Source: Phlebopus portentosus (taxonomy: Eukaryota; Basidiomycota; Agaricomycetes; Boletales; Boletinellaceae). From it: a stretch of 64,000 nt of DNA. The notes beneath the pieces were generated by a model that searched no databases, was not told the DNA's origin, and saw only the letters and a program-made list of their open reading frames with translations. Made by a program: the position numbers and the translations under genes. Position 1 is the stretch's first letter. Each line of letters starts with the position of its first letter. Location of the stretch: NCBI GenBank assembly GCA_037892935.1, contig JAYXKI010000002.1, positions 868,001-932,000 on the forward strand, written 5' to 3'. This document shows, one piece after another, positions 36,354 to 48,933 of this stretch.

Positions 36354-38174
36354 ATGGCAAGCTATGAAGCCTTGGAGCATCACTTGTCGAATGAGGCACG
36401 GAATAGGCTGGAAAATCCAATGAAGGCAATTTATAAATTCTCACAAAGCCGAAAGGGTGTGATAAGCTTTGCGAACGGTCAGTTACTCGCTTGTAAAGTT
36501 GTAAATATTCCATACCATACCATACCATTATACGACTCTTGGAAGGTAGCACTGATCGATTTACAACAGGCGATCCACACCCGTCTTTGTATCCGATCTC
36601 TCAGATCGACTTCAAGGTTCCGAGATTGAGCGGAGGCGATCCCGTCAAATCTTGGTTAACAGATGCATCATCGGGAGTTATACCTGACTCTTCGATCCAA
36701 ACACTCTCATCCTATAGAGATCAACCATGTTCACTCAGTTTACGATCTGCACTTCAATACGGCGCGGGAGCTGGTCTACTTGAGCTGCGCCAGATCCTCG
36801 CTCGATTTAATGCACTCGTTCATTGGCCTAAAGGCATGAATCCTGAAACAGGGCCAACAGAAGCGGAAGTGACTCTCAGTCTCGGCAACGCGGACGCTCT
36901 CACAAAATGCTTCCGTCTATTGGGAAGCCCAGGAGACTCATTTCTCGTCGAAGAATTTTCTTTTCCAGGAATGACAAACGCTCCTCTCGCGCAAGGCATC
37001 AAGTGGATTCCAGTGCGAATGGATAGAGAAGGATTATTACCGGAGGTACTGGAAGAGATCCTTGATTCATGGGATCAAGCAAATGGCAGAAAGCCACACG
37101 TATTATATACAATACCGTAAGGTCAAATTACATCAAGGGTGTCCTCCGTCTGATTATAGCTAAAGTTCGGGACAGAATCCAACGGGTGGAACGCTAGGCA
37201 CCGCCAGGCGCAAAGAAATCTATCGCATCTCCTGCAAGCACGATATTATAATACTTGAAGACGGCTAGGGCATTCTTTTGCAATTAATTGGCTTATACTA
37301 ACGCTAGCCCTTCTCCAGATCCATACTATTTCTTGCAGTACGATAAAGTGCAGGAGAACGACGGTCCCGAATTCGATGCCAAAAGTTTTCTCGGGAGTTT
37401 CCCGCCGACGTTTCTTTCGATGGATACAGAAGGGAGAGTCCTGAGAATTGATAGGTGAAGATTTCGAGAAACAGATCCGATTGAACACGTCCTTATATCC
37501 GCATTAGTTTCAGCAAGATCATCTTCCCAGGCATGCGCCTCGGATGGATAACAAGCAACCCAATGTTTGCGAAGAAGCTCGAAGTCCTCACAGATTCCTC
37601 CACGCAACATCCTCACGGTATCGGACAGGCATTCGTAACAGAATTACTCAGCGACACTGGATGGGGGATCGAAGGCTACTTGAAATGGGTTCGCAGTTTA
37701 TGCATTGACTATCAGCGACGCCGAGACCTCTTCCTCGACATATTTCGCAAAGAGATGGGTGAATGCACATACGCCTTTGTCGACAGTCCGTCTGCAGGGA
37801 TGTTCATTTGGATCAAGATACATTATGAGAATCATCCGCGATATCGTGCAATCAACAGTGACAATAACAAAGCGATCTCGAATGTAGTGGACCTTAACGA
37901 TGAGCTCTTCGAGGGGATTGTTGATAAAGGCGTCGTAGTCATGCCAGCCAAGACGTTTGCCATTCAGTGTGCGGCTGACGTTCCAGGCACTGTTCCAATA
38001 CAAAATGTACGCACATTCTCATTTAAATAACAGAACCCAGTTAGTTAACCTGAAATACCGCAGAGGCTCAACTTCTTCCGGGCCACCTTCGCAGGAACGG
38101 ATGAGGCCATCAGCAAAGGTATCCCAGTCGTCTGTCAGGAGATCAAAGCCTTTTTCGAGACCGCTGAAGAATAG
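36354..38174 (+). CDS. ARO8: Aromatic/2-aminoadipate-type aminotransferase, class I, PLP-dependent (ARO8-like)
   Basis: Exons 36354-36477, 36570-37116, 37166-37263, 37319-37454, 37508-38006 and 38064-38174 give 504 aa, the normal length. Visible motifs: 'ISFANGDPHPSLYPI' at the start, 'EVTLSLGNADALTKCFRLL' (cofactor phosphate region), 'SGQNPTGG', 'DIIILEDDPYYFLQY' and 'RIDSFSKIIFPGMRLGW', in which the SFSK lysine forms the Schiff base with PLP. The C-terminal small domain ends 'LNFFRATFAGTDEAISKGI'. Yeast Aro8/Aro9 and relatives transaminate aromatic amino acids, kynurenine and 2-aminoadipate; which one dominates here cannot be told. The third intron appears to begin with GC (37264) and contains a TACTAAC branch site. 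The first intron (92 nt) carries a CCATA tandem repeat. Confidence 0.9.
36508..36535. repeat. CCATA pentamer tandem repeat within an intron
   Basis: About four copies of ATACC/CCATA lie inside the first intron of the aminotransferase gene, making that intron longer (92 nt) than its neighbours. Confidence 0.6.
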
Positions 38175-38233
38175 ACAGGGTAGAAGTAGACATACTCGAA
38201 AAGTCGAAAATTAATATTTTTGTGTAAATCGTG

Positions 38234-39969
38234 CTAGGGGACATCAACGCTGAAAGGCAAACAAAAATACTGCCTATCGTTCAGCTGTCTAAAAGCTTCC
38301 CGGTCCTTAACCATCTCGACACGGTGCTTTTCTGCCTCTTCTTCAGAGAATACGCTTTCGGTCATATCAACAATCTTCTCCAGAACCTCGTGCGGAAGAC
38401 GCGGGTCAATCGATTCCTCAAGTGCCTGGAGAATCCAGTCCCGTTGTTGCGGAGCGACGTCGTCTGTGGATATGACGGGCGCTATGTCAGGGTCTACGAG
38501 GTAGAATTCGAGGACAGTCAATCGTCCTGTCTTGCAGCCTTCCCGTAATCTCACGCCTCTTATGCGATGCTGGTAGGTATTCGGGAAGGCTATAAAGAAT
38601 CCTGAACGAAGTCGGACAGAACCAATGAATTGATTGCACTCGTCTCCGCTTTGAAGGCCCCAGGTGCGTAAAGTAGCCCCGACGTCATGAGGCATGAAAT
38701 TCGAAGGCGACGTAGTAGCCATTCGAAAGTCTATCCGAGCATCATCAACACCGTCCTATAAATTTACTCTGTGAACAAAAGAAAGATCTGTATACGATGC
38801 TAAAGCCGGTACTCACCACTGAAAAAAAATGAAGACAACATACGCTAATCTGTTCGTTCGCCATTCCTTCTACGTGCCACGGAGTGTCCGAGACCTTGCG
38901 TCTACCGTCATTCTTCAAGAAAAATTGACTAGTCTGAACAAGAGTTCTTCATATAGTATTATTGAAAGCACGAACGAGGTGCATATCCAAAACCCTATGA
39001 ATTATTTGAATTGTCTGGTCCTCTCTAAAGCATACTTTGTGGGCGAATCGAAGGCTGTCACTGAGGTATCCATCATCTGGAATATCTGGAATCTCGATCG
39101 GTCTGTACAAAGCCCAATGACGCAGTTCCCGGCTGTGTGCCTCCCATGCTTCCTCATCACTGTCTTCGGGAGGATCAGGCTCGTCCCAAACCCTATAGTG
39201 ATAAGTCCCTTGAATTCGCTGTGGAAGAGGATTACTCCGATGTAATGATGTCAATACCCTCTCGAAGAGTTTGATTGAATGACCGAGAGCGTCTTGAAAA
39301 GCGGTGTAAAGGTCTGACATGACTGGGTTTACGCCATTGATGTACGATTGGTACGCGGCATGAGGAGGATCGGAACGGACAGTCACAAGTGAGGGTAGAG
39401 CTGTATAATGGACGGATCTACAAGAGTCGTTGGTGTCGTCAGCAAAGTTTTCAAGCTGCTCTGGATGCCGGACGACGGATTTGCCATGTCGATAAGCATG
39501 TCGGAAAGGGTCGACAAGGAGATCCTGCTTGCTCAAGTAGTGGCAGTTCAAACGTAAAGAGTCGAGTTGTTGAAGAAGGGACCCGCGTTCTAATTTGCTG
39601 ACCAGACGCTCGGATTCCCAGATACGATCGAAGCAAGAAACTTGTCTGTTTAGAAATATAAAGCAACATGTACCACTGACCGGTTCGTAGAGTACTCACA
39701 TTCCGTTCGCATCATCTCGAAGCGCTGCATAACCAGCGAGCTCGTCGAAGACATAATCAATCTGAGTTGAATCAGCTTGAGTGTAACCTGGAGAGGGTGG
39801 GGTCATTGACCTGATGCTTTGCCAGACCGGCTTCAATGTTATTGGCATCAGGCCCTATTCTCCAAGTTCTGCTGATAGCTTCGTTGTACCAGAGCTTCCT
39901 CGTGTCTGGATCAGTGTAGAGCTTCCACCACTCTGGCTTAGAACGAAGCTCGGCCGAAAGCCTAGTCAT
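38234..39969 (-). CDS. DUF4246 family protein
   Basis: Exons 39969-39811, 39761-39700, 39645-38976, 38933-38817 and 38755-38234 join in phase to 509 aa. 'LRSKPEWWKLYTDP' at the N-terminus, 'DTPWHVEGMANEQI' and 'SGFFIAFPNTYQHR' match the fungal DUF4246 family. The WHVEG and late 'NTYQHR' histidines suggest a metal-binding jelly-roll like 2-oxoglutarate oxygenases, which is inference; no activity is established for the family. It converges with the aminotransferase, the stop codons being about 60 bp apart. The stretch before WHVEG differs from what I remember of the family and is spliced by a 47-nt intron. Confidence 0.8.
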
Positions 39970-40409
39970 CGCTAGTTCACAGAGCTGTAGAGGGAAACGT
40001 ATTGAGCTTCAAAAATGCCCACTAATAGAACCGAACATGAACGAGGACGCACTGTTCGTGGTGTTTCGCCCACTCCAAAAAGAAAGTGAGAACCATTGAT
40101 GAACGGGTGTATGTAGGAGGCATTCTGGGACTTCGGTGCCCGGCGCCTCATGTTCTCTGCGCTCTATCGTCCCCGAGTGGTCATGAGTTATCACTTTTTA
40201 AAATATTGAAAAGTGGAGAAGGATGAGTGATCGTGTGAGTAAGGGAAAAGGCGCTGCGGTCGCTATGCGCGCGTGCCCATGAGTACTCCCTTCTTCCTGC
40301 TTCCTACTTCCATGAATGGAATGTATAACCTCGTACACATAAGCATCTCCTCTCGTCTTTCAGCCATTTAGTCTCTCCATCTCAACCCACGTTCATTGTT
40401 TCCCACATA
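39970..40409. promoter_or_regulatory. Divergent promoter of DUF4246 and EH-domain genes
   Basis: About 440 bp between two start codons on opposite strands, no coding sequence supported. The part before 40410 is CT-rich, as is common in leaders of this genome. Confidence 0.4.
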
Positions 40410-42193
40410 ATGGCTCCTACAAGCACTTTACAGGACAGGATCAAGCAATTCGAGGCCATGAACGGCGCCGCTGTCCGACCATTGCAATCCAAGACGGCTC
40501 TCAAGGATCGTCCTCGACCGAGTTATCCTCCTGTTCCGCGAGGGCAGCTCCATTCCAAGGCGACTGGCTCTTCTGTCTCTCCATCTCTGGATCTCTTGAG
40601 CGATCCCATCTCACCAACAGCAGCATCGTATACAGTAATTAAGCCCATGGTTCCATATGTGCCTCGAAAACCTCGTATCAAGTCTCCTTCGCCATCTCCA
40701 CCCAACCTGGGATGCAATACTTCACTAATTGATCTCATGGACTCCAAACTTGACGAACGACAAGACTGGCTCAAGATATCGGTAGGCATCGCGAATATTC
40801 ATTTTAGGAGGCTGGCAGCTAATAAATAATCTCTGGTAATTAGCGGCCACCACTTGCACCTCCTCTTCCGCCGCGCATGGCTTCTCAGAACTCAGGCGCA
40901 TCAGGGTCGTCATCTACCAGGTCTTTATCTTCGCAATCTTCAGTGCCGACAATTCCATCAAGGAGTTCGTCCAATTCGCTTACAGTTGAGCACACGTACC
41001 CACCTTTGGGCAGTGCAACTTCGAATGCGAACTTGCGACAGCGACAAGGCCATGTCTCCGCATCTTCGACGTCGTCTTTTCACTCGGTATCCTTATCATC
41101 AGATGGAGATCCTGCTGCAGACACAAAAAGCACGGATACGGGCGGCTCGGTCTCAAATTTTCTCGCAACTTATCCTATCGACAAAGCGAATAGTACCACA
41201 AGCGAGGCGGATAAGGATCGCGAAAGCGTAGACGATACCTTCTCATTCGAGACTGTGTCATCTACCGATATGGGCAGCCCGACTTTATCATTGACTCGCG
41301 AATGGGAAAAAGACTTCTCCATTCACAAGTTTAAGCCTGAACCCCCAAAGCTACCATCTCGCCGAACGCCTATTACGTCTCCCTCTCCGAGTTCAACAAG
41401 TCCACCCTTTGATTCTCCCCCACTACCCACTTCTCAGAAGGCATCTCCTACGCTTAATGCTGTTAGGCGTGTCCCGCCTCCCCCACCGCCCTCGCGATCT
41501 AACAAACCGCCACCGCAAGCTACCTCTAGCCGTGTGTCAGTCATGTCCACCACCACGACTGCATCGGATAGGTCGTCCATATTTAGCGCCGGGACTGCCA
41601 CGACGGCACACACCAGTATTGCCTCGTGTACGCAGCTTCTCAGGCCTACACCGGTTCCAATCGTTGCAAGAAAACGCTACGAGGCGGTATTTTTTGCCAA
41701 TGTGAATGCACAGCGCCGATTGAAGCTGAAGCGGCTATCACCTTCTACTTTGACGAGTCCTTCCAGCTCCAGTCCTACATCTCCAACAACACCTCGCAAA
41801 GGTTGGAGAGGCGTTTCCGTGGACCTTGTCACAAATCCCGAGGAAAACCCCGTATTCTCGGGTCCAGAAGACGAGACGGATAGTAGCCGACTAGAAGGGC
41901 CGATTATCAGAGTTATCTGGTCTCGCTCGAAACTATCACCCGAAAAGCTGAGAGACATTTGGTCAGTTCTCTCCTTGGACTATCGGTCCTATTACCAGAA
42001 TTAACTTCTGTGCAGGAACGACTGTGCACTGCCAAATCAAAACTTCCTCGACAAAGATGCATTTGCCAAAGGCATGTGGCGTATTGATGAAGAACTTCGA
42101 CGCGTACAGAGTATGCGTAGTTCTACGAAGACGATAACTAGTTATTCTTCTATGGTCGCTAAACGGACTACGACAGGACCTTTGCTTCATTAG
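40410..42193 (+). CDS. EH-domain protein, IRS4/TAX4-like
   Basis: Exons 40410-40781, 40844-41961 and 42016-42193 give 555 aa. The first ~400 residues are Ser/Pro/Thr-rich and disordered, with proline clusters (RPPLAPPLPPR, VPPPPPPSR) that could bind SH3 domains. The C-terminus starts at 'PVPIVARKRYEAVFFANV' and holds a single EH-like domain with 'SPEKLRDIWNDCALPNQNFLDKDAF', where the WND and second-EF-hand pattern are visible. Yeast Irs4 and Tax4 have the same layout (long disordered N-terminus, C-terminal EH domain) and regulate phosphoinositide levels and the cell-wall pathway through Inp51. The function here is assumed from that architecture. Possible last residues 'TTTGPLLH'. Confidence 0.75.
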
Positions 42194-43161
42194 ATTAGAA
42201 CATCCAACTAATCCATGATCTTCCGAGTTTCTCTTATGTGCTTTATCGCTTTCGTTGATACCCTTCACGCTGATATAAACCCTATGCATTCTCCATGATG
42301 CCAATGATGTGCCCGAATTTATTAATATTTATTGGTGAATTCAACGAACATAGATTTAAAAATTCCGGATGCTCGTCATTCAGTCCCCAAGCATCTGATG
42401 TCAGACAAGATGTCAGTCAATCTCAACCAACGATAGAGCACGAAAAAGACGGAAGAAAGAGAAGGCGCGATGCGGTCAGATAACGCGATGAATATCAACA
42501 AGCGCCGCAACTCCCTCCCAATTTGTACACAAGGGAAGTTGAATGAGTTTGGCTTCGTGTCCGCCCATCGGTAAGAGTGTTCATCATGCAAAAGACGAGG
42601 CGGAACGTAAAAAACGAAAATAAGCGCACCGTATCTCGCTGCGAAGTAATCCAGACAGCATAGCCTTTCAAATCATCACCATCACCATCACCATCCGCCG
42701 ACACTAAATAAGAGGCAGTTTAGTATGGTCGAAATAACATCGAAGACAATATGATATGAAAAGGTAAGAGCGTCAGACAAGGCTGAAAAATTGGGTGGTC
42801 CACACGATAAATTCAGAATGTGGTAAAGTTTAGTATGGTTTTACTTCAAATCATCGTACGCTCTTCCATCTGCAGAGACGGAATCAAGTGGAAATGGGTG
42901 AGGATACTCACCGTCGAGGGTCAGTTGGGCAAGTATTGAAGAACAAACAAAAACGCGCTGAATTCGAATTTCTTTCCGTCCGCACGTGCTGTACAAATAC
43001 GGACAAACATTCAACTTCCTCTTCGAGACCATTCCCCTACCTTCCAGGACCCTAATATGGTAGTATAACGAAATCATGAACAGCATCGTCTCGACCATCC
43101 TTCGCTTCACTCGCTCCCAACTAAACATCCAAACTTCACTTGACTTAAAGGCCGAGCAATC
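42194..43161. other. Intergenic, almost 1 kb, no supported gene
   Basis: A minus-strand ORF (43257-42841) is present, but it overlaps the FES1 first exon and shows no motif. A short ATCACC/CATCAC microsatellite lies at about 42671-42695. The region should contain the FES1 promoter. Confidence 0.4.
42671..42695. repeat. ATCACC microsatellite
   Basis: About four tandem copies of ATCACC. Confidence 0.7.
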
Positions 43162-44532
43162 ATGCAGTCGCTTCTCCGATGGTCGATCGAGAACTCTCAG
43201 TCTGGTCAAGACGGAGCACCGCAGTCTGAACAACAACAATCTCAGCAGCCTAGACAATTTGATTCAGAAATCATAGATGCTATTATGGGTCGCCCTGATA
43301 GTGAGCTTATGAAGGAGGCGCTTGAGAAAGCCATGAATGAACAATCGAGCGAAGACACGAAACTGCAAGCTTTGGATGACTTCGAAATGGTATAGTTTGT
43401 TGTTTGTTTCGAGCCGTAAAGTTCTGTGGCTAACATACCTTCTTTAAAGCTCATCGAACAAATAGATAATGCAAATAGTATGTGCTTCCACCGCTTATGG
43501 TAACCTTGTGCCGATTGCTAAACATGACTCTATGCACATTCAGACATCGAGAAGATGGGAATGTGGCCAACGATCCAGAGTTTATTATCCTCCGACGAGT
43601 CGAGTGATGCTATTCGAGCTGCAGTGCTATGGATAATCGGCACAGCGGTACAGAATAATCCTGCAGCGCAGAACGCTGTAAGTCCACTCATTGCGGTTTC
43701 ATTTCAGAATTATAATGACGTCGGTTTCTAGTATCTTTCCCTGCCGGAATCGCCACTCTCATCAATCCTTTCTCGCCTATCCCCTAATGAATCTTCTTCG
43801 GAGACACGATCCAAGGCTGTCTACGCTTTGAGCGGTCTTTTGAAGCATAACGCGCTCGCTGTCAAGCTATTGGAGGATTCTGGCGGATGGAAGATACTCA
43901 AAGCAGCTTTAGAAGGTCAGCAAAACATCTCTGAAGATTCTGTATATTTTGTCCTAACTATAGTTCAATTTTAGATCCAGATATCACTGTCCGACGAAAA
44001 GCAGTTTTTCTCCTGGGAAATCTCCTTCTACCTTCAGCACAACCCTCATCCGGATCCACTTCTGGACCTCCTAGTACGCGCCTACATGGCCCAGGTGTTC
44101 CAGGTGCCAACGCACCCGCGCCTCGCGAGCATCCGAACTCTCACGCAGGCATGACTGCAGAGTCCACCGCCACTTCCGCTGTCACCTCTTCCGCTCTCCA
44201 GGAACACGGGATCTCTGGTGACCTTGTCCAGGCGCTTGTCAATCCGCTACCTCACGGAAAAGATGGAGATCAAGAAGGAGACGAGGACTTGGAAGAGAAA
44301 CTTGTTCGGTAAGTATTCTTGGTGTCGGCATTAATTATGTATAGGACCACCATAGCTCATTATTGTCGTCTTCAGACTGTTCTTCACATACATGACCTCC
44401 GCAGGAGGGCATTTGCGTCAAGGCGATAAGGAGACATTGTTGAAATGGATCCAAGATCGAAGAAGGAAAGGCGAGAACTGGGACCTTCAACCACAAGAAG
44501 TAGACGACCTGCAAAAATCTCTTAGTTCTTGA
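43162..44532 (+). CDS. FES1: FES1, Hsp70 nucleotide exchange factor
   Basis: Exons 43162-43389, 43450-43477 (28 nt), 43544-43677, 43732-43915, 43975-44308 and 44376-44532 give 354 aa. The start 'MQSLLRWSIENSQ' is typical of Fes1, followed by a disordered Gln/Ser segment and armadillo-like repeats: 'ALDDFEMLIEQIDNANNIEKMGMW', 'AAVLWIIGTAVQNNPAAQ' and 'SKAVYALSGLLKHN'. A Gly/Pro/Ser-rich insertion interrupts the repeats around residues 230-290. Fes1/HspBP1 proteins bind the Hsp70 nucleotide-binding domain in the cytosol and release ADP, helping protein triage. A 475 bp foldback element begins only 36 bp after the stop codon, so the transcript's 3' UTR may run into it. Confidence 0.93.
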
Positions 44533-44567
44533 GGGTAACAGTCACGCTTTATTCCGATGTCGGTATC

Positions 44568-45042
44568 CACAGTGGGCAAACTGTTTATTTAGACCTGGAA
44601 TAAATTCATAACTAAATGACAAATGAAATTTGAAATAACAAAAGGGATTAAATTATAAGTAAAGTCATGTGAGAAATGCATAAAGAAATTTGAAATCTCA
44701 TAAAGGAAAAGATGCTTGCATTTCTCCATGTGCGACATTTTAAATTATCCCAATGAAGACATTTGAAGTTTCTTTTGTAATCTTGTCAAGGAAGAAATAA
44801 CTTTTGTGGTCAATGTGAGTTATTTCTTCCTTGACAAGATTACAAAAGAAACTTCAAATGTCTTCATTGGGATAATTTAAAATGTCGCACATGGAGAAAT
44901 GCAAGCATTATGAGATTTCAAATTTCTTTATGCATTTCTCACATGACTTTACTTATAATTTAATCCTTTTTGTTATTTCAAATTTCATTTGTCATTTAGT
45001 TATGAATTTATTCCAGGTCTAAATAACAGTTTGCCCACTGTG
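44568..45042. mobile_element. 475 bp foldback element (near-perfect palindrome), MITE-like
   Basis: The left arm 44568-44802 and right arm 44818-45042 are almost perfect reverse complements around a 15-nt loop (44803-44817). Differences I can see: a roughly 9-nt insertion in the left arm near 44705, one G/A change near 44647 and one extra T near 44585. The ends are CACAGTGGGCAAAC...GTTTGCCCACTGTG. TATC directly flanks both ends (44564-44567 and 45043-45046), a likely target duplication; a TA duplication with imperfect ends cannot be excluded. It is AT-rich and has no ORF, so it is non-autonomous. The near-identity of the arms points to recent insertion or ongoing arm correction. Confidence 0.9.
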
Positions 45043-45340
45043 TATCGTCTGTCTTGATTGTCGCGAGAGCATTTGTTAAGCTTCTGTATTTGTCTGGATG
45101 AACAGGATAGATCATGTATGAATTACAAACTGCGCATCTGTGTTAGAATAGGTTGTCATTGGCGCATCAACCTACTGTTTTCGAGATACAAGCTAGAACG
45201 GACATCAGTTTAAAGTTGCATTCTATACCATGACTTCATTGCGATGACTTATATGATACACGAGAGAACAGTACTTAAGGTATTATGACTATCTACAACA
45301 GTTAGTCCGTCTTGTAGTGATGATGCACCAGAACCCCAAG

Positions 45341-48300
45341 TTATGGACGATTCGAAGATCCTAACATCAATGTCGGCCCTCTCGTTCCGTAGATCTGCGC
45401 CAACAACCCCAGCATGCCACCATCCTCAACCGGGCGGTCATCCTCGCGTACAATTGTAGAGTCCGGCGATGACAAATCTGCACGAACCCGCTGTATCTTC
45501 CCATCCACGTACGATTCTCCCAGCTCGCTTCGCACTTCTCCCTCATGCGTACCATCCTGCGGACGCAAAGCATCTTCTGAACTCAGGGATCTTTCTTCTC
45601 TATGACGTGGATTGGAAGGGAATGGGTTGATGTTTGACTCTGCTAAACCGGCATTGTCGCTTTCTCCCCTTGCATGTACAGTCATGGTCGAATCAGACGT
45701 CGAGACGTTGATAGTTGGTGTATGAGTATGCGAAGGACCAGCGCCGGCTGTAGTCTCTGCAGATGTAGCGTCTACTCGACCCGAATGACCCCGTCGACGA
45801 AGTGCCGCATCCTGACTCTGGCGTAGGGCGCGATCGTACTCCTGAGCGCGCTCGGCCAAGCGTTGCTCCATAGAAAGCCGACGTGCGTGACCCGCATATG
45901 ATTCAACCAGATGTCGACGAGCAGCTGCATTTGCATATGTGAAATTAGCCATTCGACTAAGGTAAAGTGAGCCTGTCGGATCCGTAGGCTGCCATTCAGG
46001 ATTCGCGGCCTTGAAAATGTTTCGATTAGCTACCACGTGGCGGTAAGGCTGTAAGCAGGGGAATAACGTACCTTGAAATTGAGAAAGCTCTTTTCCATCT
46101 TACCCTCATTTGACAGGAATCGCTTCTCCTTGACCTGTGTTGGCGCTCCGAACTTGCAAAGAAGTCGCAAGTCAGTTGACGTCCATTGAGCTCTGACCAC
46201 AACGCGAATAACGTACGTTTACATTGCCATGCCTCTTGAAGTCAAACACTGCGAAGCTGCACACATAGCCGAGTGAGTCTACGTGGACAGTGAACTCTCG
46301 GAAAAAGTCTATGATTGCGGGTGAACACCTTGGCAGTGAGAAGCAGAGAACGAAGGGCGTGATGATCACGGATAATAGCTCTCGAGCGAAGATGACGACC
46401 TTCATGTCGAAAAGCGTTCCAAAATCCTTGTGGACCTGAAATCGAATTAAAATGTCTGAATATATGTACAACGAGAATATCATGGAAAAGTCCACACCTT
46501 TTGGGAATGCAATTGGCTCTTCCATTCATCAGGCATGTAATGTGTGTAGTGGATGACTTCCATCATCAGCAACTCGGGATCGAATATTTGGTTATCTTCC
46601 GGTATCATTCCACGGGCCACTGCCAATATAGAACCAAAGACAGTCAGATAGAACAAAACCGTTCTGTGCGGCGTGACCTCGAAATGTGTGAACAGGTCCG
46701 GATCAAGGACGGACGCAAGAGCAAGCACAGCGGCAAAGGACCCAGCAACGAAAGATATGAAGCTACTCGTGATCTGAATGAGCAACGACGGCAAAATATT
46801 GAGTCGAGAAAACATACCGCATCACCAGGGCAACTTTTTCGTTAGGAAACTGCCCGATATACATGCTTGCCGCGGGATAGGACTCATCCAATCTTCGTGA
46901 GAAGATATGTGGTAGCTCGTTGAACTCTCGAAACTTCCATTTCGCGTAGAGACTGTAACTACGACTGCCGATGGAAGAAGGATTCTTATGATACTCCTAA
47001 AAATGTACGTGTCAGATCTAGTATTGCGGAAGAGGATATGTCACGAACTTCAAAGTATCTGAAGAAATAGTACATCAGAAGGTACAATACGATGAAGGGT
47101 GCTAGAACTGCATTGAGCACGCCCATGAATATAAATCGATGTCGAAGTCTAATAATTCTATTTAGGCTTTAATGACAAGGGGACTCAAGTCACTTACTCC
47201 TTTATCAAAGGTGCCCTGTTCTTCTCCTTCAAAAACACCTCCCTAACTCGCCCTCTTGAATCAAACAGGTAACGCATGAGGCAAATCCTTAGATTATGTT
47301 CGAGCGCAGTGCTGAGCGTCAAGCCATCCCTCCCATCAAGTTTGAGGATATCAGCCAAGAAGTAAGGTAAAGGGACGCGCAGGTCCAAGAGATCTTTATT
47401 AAAAAGAGCAATTAAGTAGTTCTCTTCTCGCATGATGCGATTCGCTATGTCATGGGCATCAAGTTTTGCGGTCATTGAAGATGATGGATTATAGTGGTTT
47501 GTCGATGATAGTGCTGTGACTGGATTTTCTTCTCGAATACTCTCTATACGGCGGACGACTTCTGGCCAGGAAATCGTCTGAATGTCTGCCTGCATGAATG
47601 AAATAAAAATCCCAAACATGTTGTTGCAAAGTAGATAATACGTACGTCGGGAATGTCAAGGAGGTAAGTGTAAAATCGGTACATGTCTGCAAGCCTTAAG
47701 ACTTCAAAGACATAGGACACGATTTGCAAGACGTAGTATACGATGAAGAAGAGGAGAATGATGACGGTTGGCCCAGAGAAGCTGAAACGTGGTTTAGGTA
47801 TATAATTTGCCATACAAGTGATCGCGACATACCGTGATACACAACGATCTACAATCACATCTGACAATCTCGTGATACCCTCGGGTTTTATGCGGGAGTA
47901 GTCAACGCAGTTGAGGAGAAATGTTGAGAACCCGATGGTAAAACCAATTGTCCTAGTCAGCAAATGAGCCTTGCGGTTTGCAACAATCAAATGGGGAACA
48001 TTACTTACAAGAGATGAAGTCCACGGGCTAATGCAATTGAATATATTCCTTTGCCAACGTAGTATCGATAAACATCTTGCAAGAATACATCTAGGTCGTA
48101 GACATTGATCCAATTCCATAAGGCGCGTTCATATGCGTCTAAACCTCTCATCTGCTTCCGTGGTGTCTGGACCCGAGGTTGGTCTGCGGCTGGTGGATCG
48201 ATCTCTGATGGTCGTGGAGGTAGATGCAGATCATCATCATTCGATACGGGAAGAAGCGGTCGCGAGCCCTTGGAAGCGGATCTCAAAGGTTGCTTTCCCT

Positions 48301-48703
48301 TGTCCCTTGGTGGTCGGGGCGCATGCTGTCTCCTTGTTTGCGGGGTTGTCTCAATCATGAAACTCTGGGGAACCTCGTCATCTGAGTAGTCATCCTGAGA
48401 GGTCTGCTTGTGCCCAGAAGCATCACGTTGAACGACATTCATCTGAGATGATTCTCCCCAGAACACGCGTCCGTCACTGGTACTCTTGAATGGAGATTTA
48501 GCGTCCTCAAGAGCGTCGTCGCGTTCGTCCTCTTCCTCCAAGACCGACTGATTCGCTCGCAGGTATCCCTGATAATTCCTTCCGCTCATTGGGTTCAGCA
48601 TGTTGAGAAATCCAGAAGGACGCAGGGAAGACTGGAGGAGACGAGATGATTGAGGGGTGGAGAGCTGCAGCGGGCGCGATGAGCGCCCCCCGTGTTCAGG
48701 CAT
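45341..48703 (-). CDS. ATG9: ATG9, autophagy lipid scramblase
   Basis: Ten exons (48703-48009, 47952-47833, 47781-47646, 47589-47198, 47148-47049, 46996-46818, 46765-46498, 46435-46217, 46152-46072, 46009-45341) join in phase to 952 aa. The N-terminal ~200 residues are disordered. The core begins '[22 protein letters not shown]' and runs through hydrophobic segments ('[18 protein letters not shown]', '[20 protein letters not shown]') with '[14 protein letters not shown]', '[17 protein letters not shown]' and the late '[15 protein letters not shown]' of the family. The C-terminus is a long Ser/Arg-rich tail. Atg9 is the integral membrane protein of autophagy, forming trimers that scramble lipids and seed the phagophore. 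Size and order fit fungal Atg9. Confidence 0.96.
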
Positions 48704-48933
48704 GACAGTAACAAAGAAAGCCTAATCCGATGCTAGCGTTGCGTATTCGGTTGGCGCATCTGCTAGTGCAGGTGATAAGATGATGGACGTAGGAGATAGA
48801 CTTATGTAGAGACTCGACTTGAGTGAGCACACGCGACGCGGTCATCACGTGTACAATAACTCTGAGACTGAGGTCCTCCTAGCCTGTCAGTCCTGAGGTC
48901 GACCATTACAATCGCTCCAGGCATTCTGCCGCG
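48704..48933. promoter_or_regulatory. ATG9/MET8 divergent promoter with CACGTG
   Basis: 230 bp between opposite start codons. TCACGTG lies at 48845-48851, about 85 bp upstream of MET8. In yeast TCACGTG is the Cbf1 site in sulfur-assimilation promoters; its relevance to MET8 here is inference. Confidence 0.4.

Noticed and set aside
42841..43257. 138-codon minus-strand ORF
   Set aside because: It overlaps the FES1 first exon and promoter, with biased Arg/Leu composition and no motif.
44568..45042. Reading the foldback element as a CRISPR-like array or an origin
   Set aside because: It is one palindrome with a single loop, not spaced direct repeats, in a nuclear fungal genome.
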